A DNA stretch of 64,000 nt from Engraulis encrasicolus (GCF_034702125.1 NC_085875.1:49837007-49901006), one strand, 5' to 3'; positions 1 to 11,591 are shown, counted from the first letter of the stretch. Numbers and translations: made by a program. Notes: generated from the letters alone by a model not told the origin.

Positions 1-39
<39 letters not shown>

Positions 40-45
40 TCTCTT
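1..45. repeat. (CT)n microsatellite
   Basis: Almost pure CT dinucleotides open the window, so the tract probably continues to the left. Confidence 0.95.
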
Positions 46-256
46 TCCCAGAGTCTCTGTTTAACCTCCCTGGTGCACTGAGGCGTATCACATCGATCCA
101 ATAGACAGTGTATTCGTGTCCCGTCTGTTTCTTGTCATCTCTCCACAGTGCTCTAAGCAGTGCTTTATTGTTGTCTATCCGCACTGCACTAAGTAGTGCT
201 TCATGTCACCACAGAAAAGACTTGACAGACTTTTAAAAAAAGATTGTACAAGCAGA

Positions 257-1017
257 GCCGGGTTTACCAATGGGCAGACAAGGCAAGTGAATGGGGCCTC
301 ACTGGATCTCTGCCCTACAAAGGCAAAGTGCCGTAATTACATATTTAGTCATTGAATTTAGACTGAAAATAGTCTTCATAATAGCTCATTCATCTTGTGA
401 CAAAGCCTTAGACCAGTTACACACAAGAGCGTGGCGTGGTGGCAGCGAGAAGAGTATCGGCCGTGTGTTCTACTCAGCCTTTCACACCGACAGCGTTGGC
501 GTGCGTGGCCAGTCCTGTTAACCCCTCCCACAGCCAATGCTAGTTTGCTACTTTGCCATTCATTTCAACGGAACACCGCAGGCTGCTGTTGTCAAAATTT
601 CACTCAAGTTCTATTTCCAAATGCAGCGTGGCACGGAGCCTCCACCTCTACTGCCCTACTACCGCCTTGTTGGTGTGGAAGGACAGATCTGTTTCCATGT
701 ATGCTAGCCACCGCCGGTAAAAATCGCTTCCCTCTCGCCCCGCTTCCTCGTTCTGGTGTGAAATAGGCCTTATAGTCCAAATGTGTACCGTTTTAGAGAA
801 ATTGCTATGTCACATTTAACATTGCAATTTAGGCAACTACTATATCCAACCTAATACAAAGGCCTTGAAGGCATTTTTCTCAGTTTCATTGCACTTTGCC
901 TTTGTAGGGCAGATCTGCCCTCTGTAGGGGCCCACCCACGAAAGTAGGCCCCATCACAGTAAATACGATCATCAACAATAAAAGGGGGCCCCATGTCCAT
1001 ATTCACATAGGGCCCCC
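257..1017. mobile_element. Non-autonomous inverted-repeat element (MITE-like)
   Basis: A 20-bp segment at 312-331 (GCCCTACAAAGGCAAAGTGC) is repeated as an exact reverse complement at 891-910. Looser complementarity runs outward through GGGGCC-rich sequence on both sides. No transposase is visible, and the short open frames inside (291-766) have no recognisable content. The outer limits are estimates because no target duplication was found. I see nothing in 46-256. Confidence 0.6.
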
Positions 1018-1119
1018 CCTAACATGTAGTACCGCTGCTGAACTCAGCATTCACACAGATGCATTTCAGATTTCTGCATTCCTGTGTGTGTCCTCCAGAG
1101 TATTCTGGTTTCATTTTCT

Positions 1120-1151
1120 TTTACATTACATTACATTACATTACATTACAA
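1120..1151. repeat. (TTACA)n short tandem repeat
   Basis: Six head-to-tail TTACA units followed by an A-rich stretch. Such pentamer tails often mark the 3' end of fish SINEs or LINEs, but no retroelement body is recognisable next to it. The rest of 1018-1515 has no gene. Confidence 0.8.
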
Positions 1152-1515
1152 CAAAACACTCTACATTACATTTTAACAAAAGACACTTAGAATCGAGGAC
1201 ATAATCATAGCCAACATCACTAGCAGATACAAAATACACAGGAAATGTACAAAACAACAACGCCAGATGCTAAGTAGGGTTCGTTTTTATAAGTACCTTA
1301 GCACAGGGTTAAGTAGAGTAGCAGTGTGATTAGCAGTAAACGTGTCTAACTTAAAATGCCATGAAGCAACGGAATCGTCTTTCGAAGAACACTCGGTAAT
1401 TCTTACCAGACACAGACACACGGACACGTGCACAGACTCTTAAGCTGATTGAGCTTACCGGACAACTCCAGAGGTTCGACAACCGGGGCTTCAAATGGGG
1501 AGTGCGTGTTTACTA

Positions 1516-2152
1516 GTGTGTGTGTGTGTGTTTGTGTGTGAGTGTGAGGCTGGTTTGTATCAATGGATGACCCCACGGTATATTTCACTGTAGGATGTAT
1601 TTGTGTGTGTCTGTGTGTGTGTGTGTTTATGTGTGTGCGTGCTTGTGTGTGTGTCCAGGCAAATAAAGCTTTAAAGACAGGAATGCTCCCTGCAGCTGCC
1701 AGCTTCAAAGGGAGCAGGTTGAACCTTAAGAGGCTACACTGTGGACCTACACACACACACACACACACATACACATTCACACACACATGCATACATGAAC
1801 ACACACACGAACGTAAGGACACAGGTTGGGAGCTCTCTGTACGTGCCCATCTGGTCATGTAGAGAGCACACACACACGCGTACACAAACACACACACACA
1901 CACATACATACGCAGACTGGGCCCTCTCAATGACATTTCTGGACCTACTTGCCTAACTGCCATCTGGACATGTGTGTGTGTGTGTGAGTGTGTGTGTGAG
2001 TGTGTGTGTGTGTGTGAGAGAGTGTGAATGTGAGTGTGTGTGTGTGTGTGTGTGTGTGCGTGCAGGCATGTGTGTGTGTGTCCGTGTGTGTGCGTGCAGG
2101 CATGTGTGTGTGTGTCCTGTGTGTGTGTGTGTGCGTGTGTGTGTGTGTGTGG
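1516..2152. repeat. Compound TG/CA microsatellite cluster
   Basis: TG tracts lie at about 1516-1545, 1601-1659 and 1972-2152, with CA tracts at about 1749-1768 and 1869-1908. Because TG and CA blocks alternate, the DNA can pair with itself locally. Long open frames here encode only Thr-His or Cys-Val repeats and are artefacts of the microsatellite. Confidence 0.95.
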
Positions 2153-2254
2153 TGAACTCAAACATCACCTCTCAGCCGTCCTGCTTCCTCTTGTAAAGTG
2201 CAGGAATTCTTTCATGTTACAAGTGCTGCTTTACAACAGCAGCCAACCCATGGA

Positions 2255-2259
2255 GAGAG

Positions 2260-2290
<31 letters not shown>

Positions 2291-2375
2291 TGGAGCCCAG
2301 AGGAGGAGTAGATGTGAGAGAAGAAAACGAGAGAAAAGAGAGAGGAGAGGAGAGGATGGGAATTAAGAGAAAGAG
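2255..2375. repeat. GA-rich simple repeat
   Basis: Purine-only AG/GAGA tract with few interruptions. No gene is seen from here to about 3050. That stretch is plain intergenic sequence with ATTACATTACA-type and T-rich pieces. Confidence 0.85.
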
Positions 2376-3054
2376 AGATGACCTACCCATACCCTAAAGC
2401 CCTGCCCTTGTTGCCAATGGGCACTGGGGCTTGGAACTTGAGGCCTGGGGTGAAGGCTGAAGAACACATAATGTCATAAACTTCACACTAGGGAGAAATG
2501 CAAGGAAATTTAGCAAAGTGAAGCAAAATTCGCCTGGGGGGGTCAAGGCAAGCGAATAGGGGCGATGTCAAGTGTGAAGTGCAAAATGCGAAGCCTGTGG
2601 CAGACAATCAAGTCAACTACATAAATGTTGCAATCTATTTCTTTCTCAATCGTGATCTGCTGGCAATGGAGCTGTACATTTCGCCTGGCTCTGCTTCGAG
2701 CATTTCGGCTCCATGTGTCCCTAGCGTTACAGTAAGAGAGTAGCAATGACTTGTAGCCCCTTGACGGGCTCGTTGACGGGCCTATTTACTCTCTGATGAA
2801 AACACACAACCACGTCATGATTACATTACACTTTAACATTGTTATGACTACGAGAATGCAGAGAGTCTTAATTAACTGATTAAGACTTGGCCATTACCCT
2901 TTTGGTGACAATAAAATGTTTAAATGGTGTCATTTAGATTTGTTGGAGAGCTTTAGATTAATGCTAATGCTAAGCGCCGGATTATCTGAACAGAACAATA
3001 TGTGTTGGAGTCTTTGTTTACACCCATTTAGAGCTGCCTCAGCTGCAGTCAAAC

Positions 3055-3415
3055 TGCAGGGACTCCATGATCTGACTCCATGGGCCCCTGGGCCAGAAAA
3101 CAAGAAAGCCCCTCCATTTTGTAGAATGTTGGGATTTTTTTTGTATTGGGCATTCCATTGCTTTGAATTGCAAAAGTATAGGTTGAAAAAGTAGGCTATA
3201 TTCTCAAAATATTTGAACGGTAAGAATTCACACATGGGTGATAGGACCTCTGAACAGTCATTTTCAATAATAAAATGAAAAAGTCAAAAATGGAGGATAC
3301 ACCGTTTTACAAATTAAACTCATCATATATAGAGGCTTGGTCTTCAGGGTCCCTCTTGAATCTTGGGCCCCTGGGCCTGGGCCTGGTAGGCCAGTGCAGT
3401 AATCCCCCCTTGCCA
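3055..3415. repeat. Dispersed repeat, partner of the one near 60.3-60.9 kb
   Basis: The left part (GACTCCATGGGCCCCTGGGC, then A-rich and CCCC) recurs at about 60309. The right part (a GGCTT..CAGGG..CCCTTG..TCTTGGGCCCCTGG block ending GCAGTAATCC) recurs at about 60805-60875. Spacing differs between the copies (about 360 versus 580 bp). The element class is unknown and no coding capacity is seen. Confidence 0.55.
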
Positions 3416-3754
3416 AACTGCATAGCTCTGAATAGCCAGCACACTGCTTGATTGATTGCATGAGTCTATGCATGTTAGCCTACATGACATGTGTTGCACA
3501 TCACATATCTTAACTGTTATGCTTTTCTCTCTCTCCCTTTCTCTCTCTTTGTCATAGCAGGCCAATAACTAATTCCTAAATGTGCTATTTCTCTCTCTCA
3601 TTCCCTCTCCTTCCTCTCCAACAAATTCATTCTAGGTCAGTTTAATTTCGCAAAGCTTCCTCATTCTGTTTCAATCTTGCCCTCTCTCTCTCTCGCTGTT
3701 AATTCCTCAAAGCTGCCTGTTCTACTCAAATGGACTCATCCAGGGGCAGGCAGC

Positions 3755-4260
3755 CAGTGTGTGTGTGTGTGCGCGCGCACGCGTGTGTGTGTATGGGGCA
3801 GCCAGCCAGTGTTCTGTAACAGATCATAAAATAAAGCATTCCGCCAAAACCTCATGTGTGAGAGCTCTTGCTTGTTTATATGTAGGCCTACGTGTGTGTG
3901 TGTGTGTGTGTGCGTGTGTGTACAGGCACTTCAGAATGTGTGTATCCATCTGTCTCCATCTGATGTTTTTCTGTGTGTGTGTGTGCGTGCGCACGTGTGT
4001 ATGCACACTCTTGCACTCCATATGCTATGTGTGTGAGTATATCTGGAACATAGACAGCAGCCTATGGAATATAGGGCTACACATGAATGTCCGTTAGCAT
4101 GTTTGCGTACACGTGTGTGTGTGCTTGCTAGTGCATGCATTTATGTGTGTTTACACTGTGTTTACAGTATATAGGCTACTATGTATATTTGTGAATGTAC
4201 GTTTATATCCTTGGACGCTTGTGTACGTGTGTGTTGTCTGTGTGTGTGTGTGTGTGTGCG

Positions 4261-4293
<33 letters not shown>

Positions 4294-4416
4294 CCAAGCC
4301 TTGGTCTGCATTTATGTGGATAATTATAAGTTTATAGAGCAGAGAGCAGTCTCTCCTCCCCCTGAAAGCCCATCTGCAGCTGAGCCAAATGGTGTGTGTG
4401 TATGTGTGTGTGTGTA
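3755..4416. repeat. TG microsatellite cluster with alternating GC/TG tracts
   Basis: TG tracts at about 3758-3792 (including a GCGCGCGCACGCG stretch), 3890-3922, 3973-4000, 4217-4293 and 4391-4416. The alternating purine-pyrimidine runs are candidates for Z-DNA. Open frames over them are low-complexity only. Confidence 0.9.
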
Positions 4417-4486
4417 GCCGAGCCAAATGAAAGCCAGAGAGCAACAGACCAGGGCGGAGGCCATGAGAGTCATAGCTACTCTACCC

Positions 4487-5281
4487 CTCTATCTCTCTCG
4501 CTACCTCTTTCTCTCTTGCTAACCCCTTACCTTCCCTCCCTACCCCTCTATCTCTCTTTATCTTTCTCTCTATCACTCCTCTGTCTCTGTCTATACCTCT
4601 CTCTCTCTCCCACTACCCCCTCTCTCTCTCTCTCTCTCTCTCTTGCTACCTCTACCTTCTCCTCTCTCTCCAACCCTCTTTCTTTTTCTCTTTCTCTCTC
4701 GCTCCCTCTCTGAAGCTGGGGCCATCTGTTAATAGATGTGTTGGCATTATTTAGTTAAGAAAATGAAGACTTCAGGCTCTTCTATTAGATGATTTATCTC
4801 TACCATATAGTTAACATCACATGATTTACTACAGAAGCAGCTATACCCCCCAGAAGCCTTGTAGTCAGGGCTCTAAATGAACATTTTACATCACCAGTCA
4901 AAATGACAAGTACATGCTAATCTTCTTAGCCAAACACACACATTCACTCATGGATCAAAGTGGCAAGTACGTTGTTAATTTATAGGCCTGCTTGTAGTAT
5001 TTTCTTCTGGTTTTATTCATGTATTAATTTATTTCAAGGATAATAACCCCTTGAGGTGCGACAGCTCATGTTTGAGGGGGTCCAAATGACAATACAAAAT
5101 AGGACTTAAATACACAAAATAGACACAATCACACTCACACACTTGCTAACATTTCTCTCCAAACTACCGCACCACCCACCACACAGTATACTGTAGTAGT
5201 TCCATTTATATTGGCAAGCCACCAGGATAATTAGCCTTGTTCTCACCGACGGTGCATGTGTGTAGCTCCGGAGCCCCCTGG
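4487..5281. repeat. TC-rich flank of the rDNA-derived block, copy 1
   Basis: A 240-bp pyrimidine tract (CT/TC with short unique words) is followed by about 550 bp of unique sequence. The same sequence recurs at 9985-10776 with only a handful of differences by eye (about 99% alike). It ends where 5'ETS-like sequence begins. Its role is unknown; it may be a piece of rDNA spacer or of the locus that received the rDNA fragments. Confidence 0.85.
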
Positions 5282-5324
5282 CGTCCGCCAACGGTTTCGG
5301 AAGCGGTACGTTCGGGTGAAAGGC
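5282..5324 (+). other. Remnant of the 5' external transcribed spacer, copy 1
   Basis: The 43 bases just before the 18S start match 11068-11110 with one or two changes. Relative to copy 2, 291 bp of GC-rich spacer (10777-11067) is missing here, so copy 1 carries a deletion. Assignment to 5'ETS is inferred from position and base composition. Confidence 0.6.
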
Positions 5325-5805
5325 TACCTGGTTGATCCTGCCAGTAACATATGCTTGTCTCAAAGATTAAGCCATGCAGGTCTAAGTGCACACGGTTCAC
5401 AGTGAAACTGCGAATGGCTCATTAAATCAGTTATGGTTCCTTTGATCGCTCCCACCCGTACTTGGATAACTGTGGCAATTCCAGAGCTAATACATGCAAA
5501 CGAGCGCCGACTCGGCCCCTTTCGGGGGGCTGCGGACGCGTGCATTTATCAGATCCAAAAACCCATCCGGCGGTCCCTTCGGGGTCCCCGGTCCGCTTTG
5601 GTGACTCTAGATAACCTCGGGCCGATCGCGCGCCCTCTGCGGCGGCGACGTGTCTTTCGAATGTCTGCCCTATCAACTTTCGATGGTACTTTCGGCGCCT
5701 ACCATGGTGACCACGGGTAACGGGGAATCAGGGTTCGATTCCGGAGAGGGAGCCTGAGAAACGGCTACCACATCCAAGGAAGGCAGCAGGCGCGCAAATT
5801 ACCCA
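5325..5805 (+). rRNA. 18S rRNA, 5' 481-nt fragment, copy 1
   Basis: Starts with the universal 18S 5' end (TACCTGGTTGATCCTGCCAG). It runs through conserved blocks such as CATGCAGGTCTAAG, AACTGCGAATGGCTC and GGCAGCAGGCGCGCAAATT, then stops abruptly at AATTACCCA. In a normal vertebrate 18S gene CTCCCGA.. would follow. The rest of 18S, 5.8S and 28S is absent. Several changes from the usual 18S consensus (for example TAACATATGC for TAGCATATGC) suggest it is not under full rRNA constraint. It is therefore a fragment, not a working gene. Confidence 0.9.
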
Positions 5806-8800
5806 TTACCGATGCATGGCCCCGGACTAGTGCTAGTCACAATGCCGCTGCCAGCTGAAAGTTTGAGTTTTGCGCTAAAAGTACTGCACTGTTGTGACCG
5901 TGTGCGCTGGATCGGAAAATCTAAGCCGGGCCAAGCAGTTACAACCAAGCATAGTCTTGAAACGGAGAATGACGGAGCTCCCACTTTCTCACGGTGCGGC
6001 GCACTGCTCAGACCATTGGGCAGTTGAGTGAGGTCTTGGGGTATATTTTAAATGTTCATGCCATGACGTTGGGGAAGCATATAATCCTCCGGTCCACACT
6101 TGGGCAATGTGGAAATGGAAGCTCGCCCATGCCTTACCATGCCTCTTTTGGCACCGGTTATGTGCCTCCTTTCACAAACTGTCGCGGGACAGTTCTCCCC
6201 CCGAGCCCACGGAACGGCTCTCCGTCGAGGCCATCTGGCGGAGAGTGGGCTCGGGGTAAAGCTCTTTAACATCAGCCGCAGCGTCTGGGGGAACGCTTAA
6301 CCTCTCTGCCTGCGCTTGGGGAACGCAGGTCAGTATTGCCCATCTTTATTATCATGACAAGTCCGAATTCCAAAATTCATGTTGCATGGCACGTCGCGCA
6401 ACTGAAAAAGGTGCCTAGTCCCAGCGTATTGCCTGGCACTGAGGATGGTCGGGTTACGGGCGAAGAAAAGAACCGAGACGTACGCCCTGGCGTCTCTGGT
6501 GCTCGAGCTACGGGGACGAACCGCGGCATACCTCCTGGTGCCAGCGGAGGTAAAGCTACAGGAGGGCCAGCCGAACCCGATTAAAAAGTGCGGTCCGAGC
6601 CAAGAAATCCTTGTCCAGCTCAAGGAAGCGAAAGGCAGCGGAGAGAGAAGGTGACGATGCAGCCCCAAGCACGTCAACTGCTGCCCAACGCAGGGGAGTC
6701 CCGGCTGCACCTCCCGGCGCCGGTGTACTGTCTCTGTCGGGAGGCTCTGCTGAGCCCGACTCGGCAGATGAGTTTAAAGTTGCGGGTCCCTCTAAGCGGA
6801 AGAAGAAAAAGAAGAGTATTAGTCCTGGTACTCTATCTAAATGGCTCTCTGGGAAGGATGATGGCTCTTCTGGTGAAGATGGTGGAAAACCAGTTGAGGA
6901 CCCGTTACCCCGGCAATTCACACCTAAGCAACCTGCTATAGAGGAGGCAGCCACGGCGGGAGGTGCACCCGACCTGGCAGGGCAATTACCTCATCAGTTA
7001 GCCGAGGCGGGAGGCTCACCCGACCCGGCAAGCCCACTACCTCCTCCAGTTACTCCGGCTGGAGTACAACAGACACCGCAGCAGGCTCCAGTGAATGTCA
7101 AGGGGGTAGATGCTAGGTCATCGATGGTTGCCACTCCAACCAGACCTAGAGAACATACCTTACCCAGACGGAGGTCGGGTGGTAAGCCTCCGAAGCCAGT
7201 CAGATTCTTCTTCCCGTTTAGGGACAAACTGAAGTGCCCTGAGTGTGTTATGAAAGTCCCCTCGCTGGCTAGCGCCAGGTACCATGTTGACCACGATCAT
7301 CCTGGCAGGGCTTTCTCTGGCAAATGCAGAAGGTGCGGTTTTGAGAGCGGGTCCGTACGCGATTGCAGAGAGCACGTTGGCGTTTGCAGAGAGCCTGACA
7401 GGAGAATAAAAGCTCGAGCCATGACGGGGCCTAGCGCCGGGCCGAGCACTGGGCTAAGCACTGGGCCTAGCACTGGTCCTGGCCTGCCAGCGGGGGACTC
7501 ATCGGAGGTGCAAACACCAGGTCCTCCTACAGAGCCACTCACTATGCCCAAGCCTAGGCCGAGATGGAGTGAGTTGGACTCGGAAGTCGTGTGGAACGTC
7601 CTTGCGGGCGAGGGGATGACCGAGGGGTCTCTCCAGAGCCTACAAATAAATCTCCCCCACAAAACCGCTGGTCAGATCAAACGTAAGCGAAGTGCAGTAT
7701 GGCGTCTCATGGCGGGTCGCAGAGCAGACGATACCGGGTTACCTAAAGACGCTATTATTGACACCCTGTCCATGCCCTCTTATAACACAACTGCTTGGCG
7801 CCCCTTCACGAAAGACAAAGTCGGGAAAGTTCTCTTGGAAGAACTAAGGGAGTTGGTGGACGCCCAAGAGGACACGGGTGACTTTCTGTCTGAGGGGGCG
7901 CGGGTCTTGTTGAAAGAGAGAATCAAGTTTGAAGAGAAATCAGAGATCATTGAAAGAGTGACTGAGAGGGTGGCTCAGGAGGTGAGGGGCACTTTAATGG
8001 CAGCAACCAGACGTACTACCCCCGGGAAACCGTTGGTAACCCCCAGTGCGCGTCCGGGAAGAAACAAGGTGGCCAGATGGAATAAGAGACAGAAGTACGC
8101 GAGTCTCCTCAAATCAGACCCATCTCGGCTGGCTGAGATCATTCTGGACGGCGTGGGAGAAGCGGAATGTCCGGTCCCTATAGAGAATTTTGTGGAGACT
8201 CTTAGTGGACTCTGGACTGACCGTGGAACCTACAACGGACTGGGTCAGTTCGAGGTACCTGGGAACGCTGATAATGATGTCTTAAGTCGCCTCTTCACCC
8301 CTGAGGAAACTGCCGAGGAGCTATACTCCATCGACAAGGGCTCAGCAGCCGGCCCCGATGGAATTCACAAGCTAGACCTGGTGGAATGGGATATGTCTGG
8401 CAAGAAACTCAGTGCTCTGTTCAATCTCTGGTACGCCGCGGCGATAGTTCCCAAGTGCGTCAAGGCGGCTAAGACGGTGATGATTCCCAAATCAACAGAC
8501 CCGCAGGCCCTACAGACAACCGGTAACTGGCGTCCGATAACCATCGGGTCTATGCTCTTACGACTCTACTCAAAGCTGCTGCATAGAAGGCTCAGTGCAG
8601 CATGCAAGGTCCACGAAAGGCAGAGGGGGTTCATAAGTGCTCCCGGGTGCTCGGAGAATCTTCTCTGTTTGCAGCACCTGGTACAGAGTTGTTCACTGAA
8701 CAAAGACTCTCTCGCGGTGGTCTTCCTCGACGTTGCCAAGGCATTCGATTCCGTTGCGCATCGACACATCTATGACGTCCTGAGGAAGCGAGGCGTAGAC

Positions 8801-9984
8801 GGCCACCTCTTGCGGTGCATCAAGAGCAGTTATGCAGACGCCTTTACGCAAATCGCGATAGGTGAAAAACTCTCAGAGCCTATTCCAATGACAAGGGGCA
8901 CTTGCCAGGGAGACCCCTTGTCACCTCTGCTCTTCAACCTGGCGCTGGACCCTCTCCTGTATGCTCTGTCCAAGCACGGAGACGGGTTCAGATGTGGACC
9001 GCACGTCAATATTACTGCCATGGCCTTCGCAGATGACATGGTTTTGATTAGCGACAGCTTCGGTGGGATTCAGCACAACCTCGATATCACAGCGAAATTC
9101 TGCGCACTCACAGGGCTGCAGATTCAGGCAAAGAAATCTTGCGGTTTCATGCTTACACCAAGTCCACATAACAGACGCAACAGCGTATGGGTCAACAGAT
9201 GTCCCCGGTTCTCTGTGGGCGGCGAAGAGATACCGTTTGTACACTCTTGGAGTGAAGCGAAATATCTCGGCATGAAAATATGCCCGAGGAAGGGAACAAA
9301 AGTGCCTGACCTGGTTCCCATGATGGAGACTTGGTTGGAAAAGGTGAGAACAGCACCGATGTCTGCCCATCAGAAATTATGGTTCATCAGAACCTGTGTC
9401 TTGCCCAGAGCCGGCTACCAACTCAACCATGGCAACGTTGGGAGATCCGTACTGATTGACTTGGATAGAACTGTGAGGCGAGGGGTAAGGCGCATCCTGA
9501 ACCTCCCTGCAGCCACATGCATAGGTGCCTACTACTCGAGACTCAGAGATGGTGGACTGGGTCTCACGAGTTTCTCTAAAGTGATTCCACAGCAGCAAGC
9601 TAAACGCGTGTTTAAGCTTCTTACGTCAGAGAACAAACTCGTAAGGCACATTGCATGGCTGGCCGAAGGGCAGGATGGTTTTCAGAAACGGTGGGTTCGA
9701 GCGGGAGGCAGGCCTGCTGATACCCCCGACCTCACGGCCTGTGAGGATGAACCTGATGAAGAGCTGGAGGAGTTTGGCGAGCTTCCTCTCTACAAGTACC
9801 CAGGGAAATGGATGAATCCCACGGACTGGCAATGGGATGAGTTCCTATATTGGGAGTCTAGAGACTGCCAAGGCGTAGGGATCTGGGGATTCCGCAAGTC
9901 CCAAGCCTCAAATAGCTGGCTGCTATACGGTCCCAACAAATCACTGAAATGGTTTCCAGACGCGGTGAAAACCAGATTTGGAGT
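5806..9984 (+). mobile_element. R2-superfamily non-LTR retrotransposon in 18S rDNA, copy 1 (3'-truncated)
   Basis: The element begins immediately after 18S nt 481 with TTACCGATGCATGGCCCCGG. It has about 530 nt of untranslated leader and then one long coding region. Downstream, the coding sequence runs straight into the TC-rich flank within CTCTATCTCTCTCGC at about 9984. The zinc knuckle, the restriction-like endonuclease and the 3'UTR are therefore missing. A 3' loss is unusual for LINEs, which normally lose 5' sequence, so recombination or tandem rearrangement is the likely cause. The 5' junction is identical to that of copy 2 at 11591/11592. Confidence 0.85.
6354..6586 (+). pseudogene. N-terminal part of the R2-like ORF, copy 1
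   Basis: An ATG at 6354 sits at the position equivalent to the ATG at 12138 in copy 2. The frame runs through a Pro/Gly-rich stretch (GARATGTNRGIPPG.. near the end) and stops at 6584-6586. Compared with copy 2, a deletion of about 35-40 bp right here removes the segment bridging to the main ORF and changes frame. This explains why the large ORF downstream has no ATG start. It is a broken N-terminus, not a separate gene. Confidence 0.7.
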
Positions 9985-10231
9985 CTCTATCTCTCTCGCT
10001 ACCTCTTTCTCTCTTGCTAACCCCTTACCTTCCCTCCCTACCCCTCTATCTCTCTTTATCTTTCTCTCTATCACTCCTCTGTCTCTGTCTATACCTCTCT
10101 CTCTCTCCCGCTACCCTCTCTCTCTCTCTCTCTCTCTCTTGCTACCTCTACCTTCTCCTCTCTCTCCAACCCTCTTTCTTTTTCTCTTTCTCTCTCGCTC
10201 CCTCTCTGAAGCTGGGGCCATCTGTTAATAG
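6611..10231 (+). pseudogene. R2-like reverse transcriptase polyprotein, copy 1
   Basis: The frame stays open for 1205 codons, but the first codon is TTG and only about 1124 codons belong to the element; the rest is translated TC-rich flank. Residue numbers count from that TTG. After a basic Ser/Pro-rich region come a C2H2 finger (C209, C212, H225, H230) and a C2HC finger (C239, C242, H255, C259). A Myb-like domain follows at about 316-372 (RPRW..KRKRSAVWRLM). The reverse transcriptase spans about 570-900: AAGPDG motif, D707 in LDVAKAFD, RGTCQGDPLSP, and FADD with D808/D809. A thumb-like region comes next. Two fingers plus Myb plus RT is the R2/R8/R9 type that primes on nicked target DNA. The CCHC knuckle and endonuclease are cut off, so it should be inactive. 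The RT core itself looks intact. Confidence 0.85.
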
Positions 10232-10776
10232 ATGTGTTGGCATTATTTAGTTAAGAAAATGAAGACTTCAGGCTCTTCTATTAGATGATTTATCTCTACC
10301 ATATAGTTAACATCACATGATTTACTACAGAAGCAGCTATACCCCCCAGAAGCCTTGTAGTCAGGGCTCTAAATGAACATTTTCCATCACCAGTCAAAAT
10401 GACAAGTACATGCTAATCTTCTTAGCCAAACACACACATTCACTCATGGATCAAAGTGGCAAGTACGTTGTTAATTTATAGGCCTGCTTGTAGTATTTTC
10501 TTCTGGTTTTATTCATGTATTAATTTATTCCAAGGATAATAACCCCTTGAGGTGCGACAGCTCATGTTTGAGGGGGTCCAAATGACAATACAAAATAGGA
10601 CTTAAATACACAAAATAGACACAATCACACTCACACACTTGCTAACATTTCTCTCCAAACTACCGCACCCCCCACCACACAGTATACTGTAGTAGTTTCA
10701 TTTGATTGGCAAGCCACCAGGGTAATTAGCCTTGTTCTCACCGACGGTGCATGTATGTAGCTCCGGAGCCCCCTGG
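9985..10776. repeat. TC-rich flank of the rDNA-derived block, copy 2
   Basis: Near-identical repeat of 4487-5281, joined directly to the truncated retrotransposon ORF. Differences are single bases such as ACATTTTCC for ACATTTTAC and a few lost TC units. It ends with GTAGCTCCGGAGCCCCCTGG, followed here by GGAGCTAC. The GTAGCTCCG..CGGAGCTAC pair forms a short stem-loop at about 10757-10790. Confidence 0.85.
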
Positions 10777-11110
10777 TGGAGCGGAGCTACACACACTACC
10801 ATCTGGTAGCGCTGCCATTAAATGATAGTTGAGCGAGACCCAGTCGACCCGTCTGCCCAAGCGGCTTGACACACGCCTCCCCGGCGGCTCCACGGATACT
10901 CTCCGCGGACGCAACCGAAGCCCCGAGCGAGCGCCTCGAAACGCACTTTTTCCCAGTCGTCCCCCGGTTCGGTCAATAGACCTCCACGACTCACGGCGGC
11001 CGGCAGGCCTCCCGCAACCCCTTCCGGGGGGAAGCGGTGCCTCCGGCGCGGCCGAGCCGAGACCCAACGTCCGCCAACGGTTTCGGAAGCGGCTCGTTCG
11101 GGTGAAAGGC
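10777..11110 (+). other. 5'ETS-like segment upstream of 18S, copy 2
   Basis: GC-rich DNA leading straight into the 18S 5' end. From about 10830 it has the composition of a ribosomal external spacer. The first 50 bp belong to a dispersed repeat also seen at 49311-49391. Copy 1 retains only the last 43 bp. The ETS label is an inference; alignment to a fish rDNA unit would settle it. Confidence 0.6.
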
Positions 11111-11591
11111 TACCTGGTTGATCCTGCCAGTAACGTATGCTTGTCTCAAAGATTAAGCCATGCAGGTCTAAGTGCACACGGTTCACAGTGAAACTGCGAA
11201 TGGCTCATTAAATCAGTTATGGTTCCTTTGATCGCTCCCACCCGTACTTGGATAACTGTGGCAATTCCAGAGCTAATACATGCAAACGAGCGCCGACTCG
11301 GCCCCTTTCGGGGGGCTGCGGACGCGTGCATTTATCAGATCCAAAAACCCATCCGGCGGTCCCTTCGGGTTCCCCGGGCCGCTTTGGTGACTCTAGATAA
11401 CCTCGGGCCGATCGCGCGCCCTCTGCGGTGGCGACGTGTCTTTCGAATGTCTGCCCTATCAACTTTCGATGGTACTTTCGGCGCCTACCATGGTGACCAC
11501 GGGTAACGGGGAATCAGGGTTCGATTCCGGAGAGGGAGCCTGAGAAACGGCTACCACATCCAAGGAAGGCAGCAGGCGCGCAAATTACCCA
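11111..11591 (+). rRNA. 18S rRNA, 5' 481-nt fragment, copy 2
   Basis: Same extent as copy 1: starts TACCTGGTTGATCC and stops at AATTACCCA after exactly 481 nt. Only about five differences from copy 1 were seen (for example TAACGTATGC, GGGTTCCCC, GCGGTGGCG). Again the rest of the rRNA operon is missing and an R2-like element follows at once. Confidence 0.9.

Noticed and set aside
1403..2196. Long open frames rich in Thr-His or Cys-Val
   Set aside because: They are translations of CA/TG microsatellites, open in several frames and both strands at once.
4487..4730. TC microsatellite as target of a TC-specific LINE (Kibi/Koshi type)
   Set aside because: The adjoining element is R2-like by domain content, and its join to TC DNA is a truncation inside the ORF, not a 3' insertion junction.
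9985..10231. C-terminal Leu/Ser/Pro-rich tail of the R2-like ORF
   Set aside because: It is translated TC-rich flank; the same DNA occurs at 4487 outside any ORF.
5325..11591. Functional rRNA genes
   Set aside because: Only the first 481 nt of 18S are present in each copy and the rest of the operon is absent.
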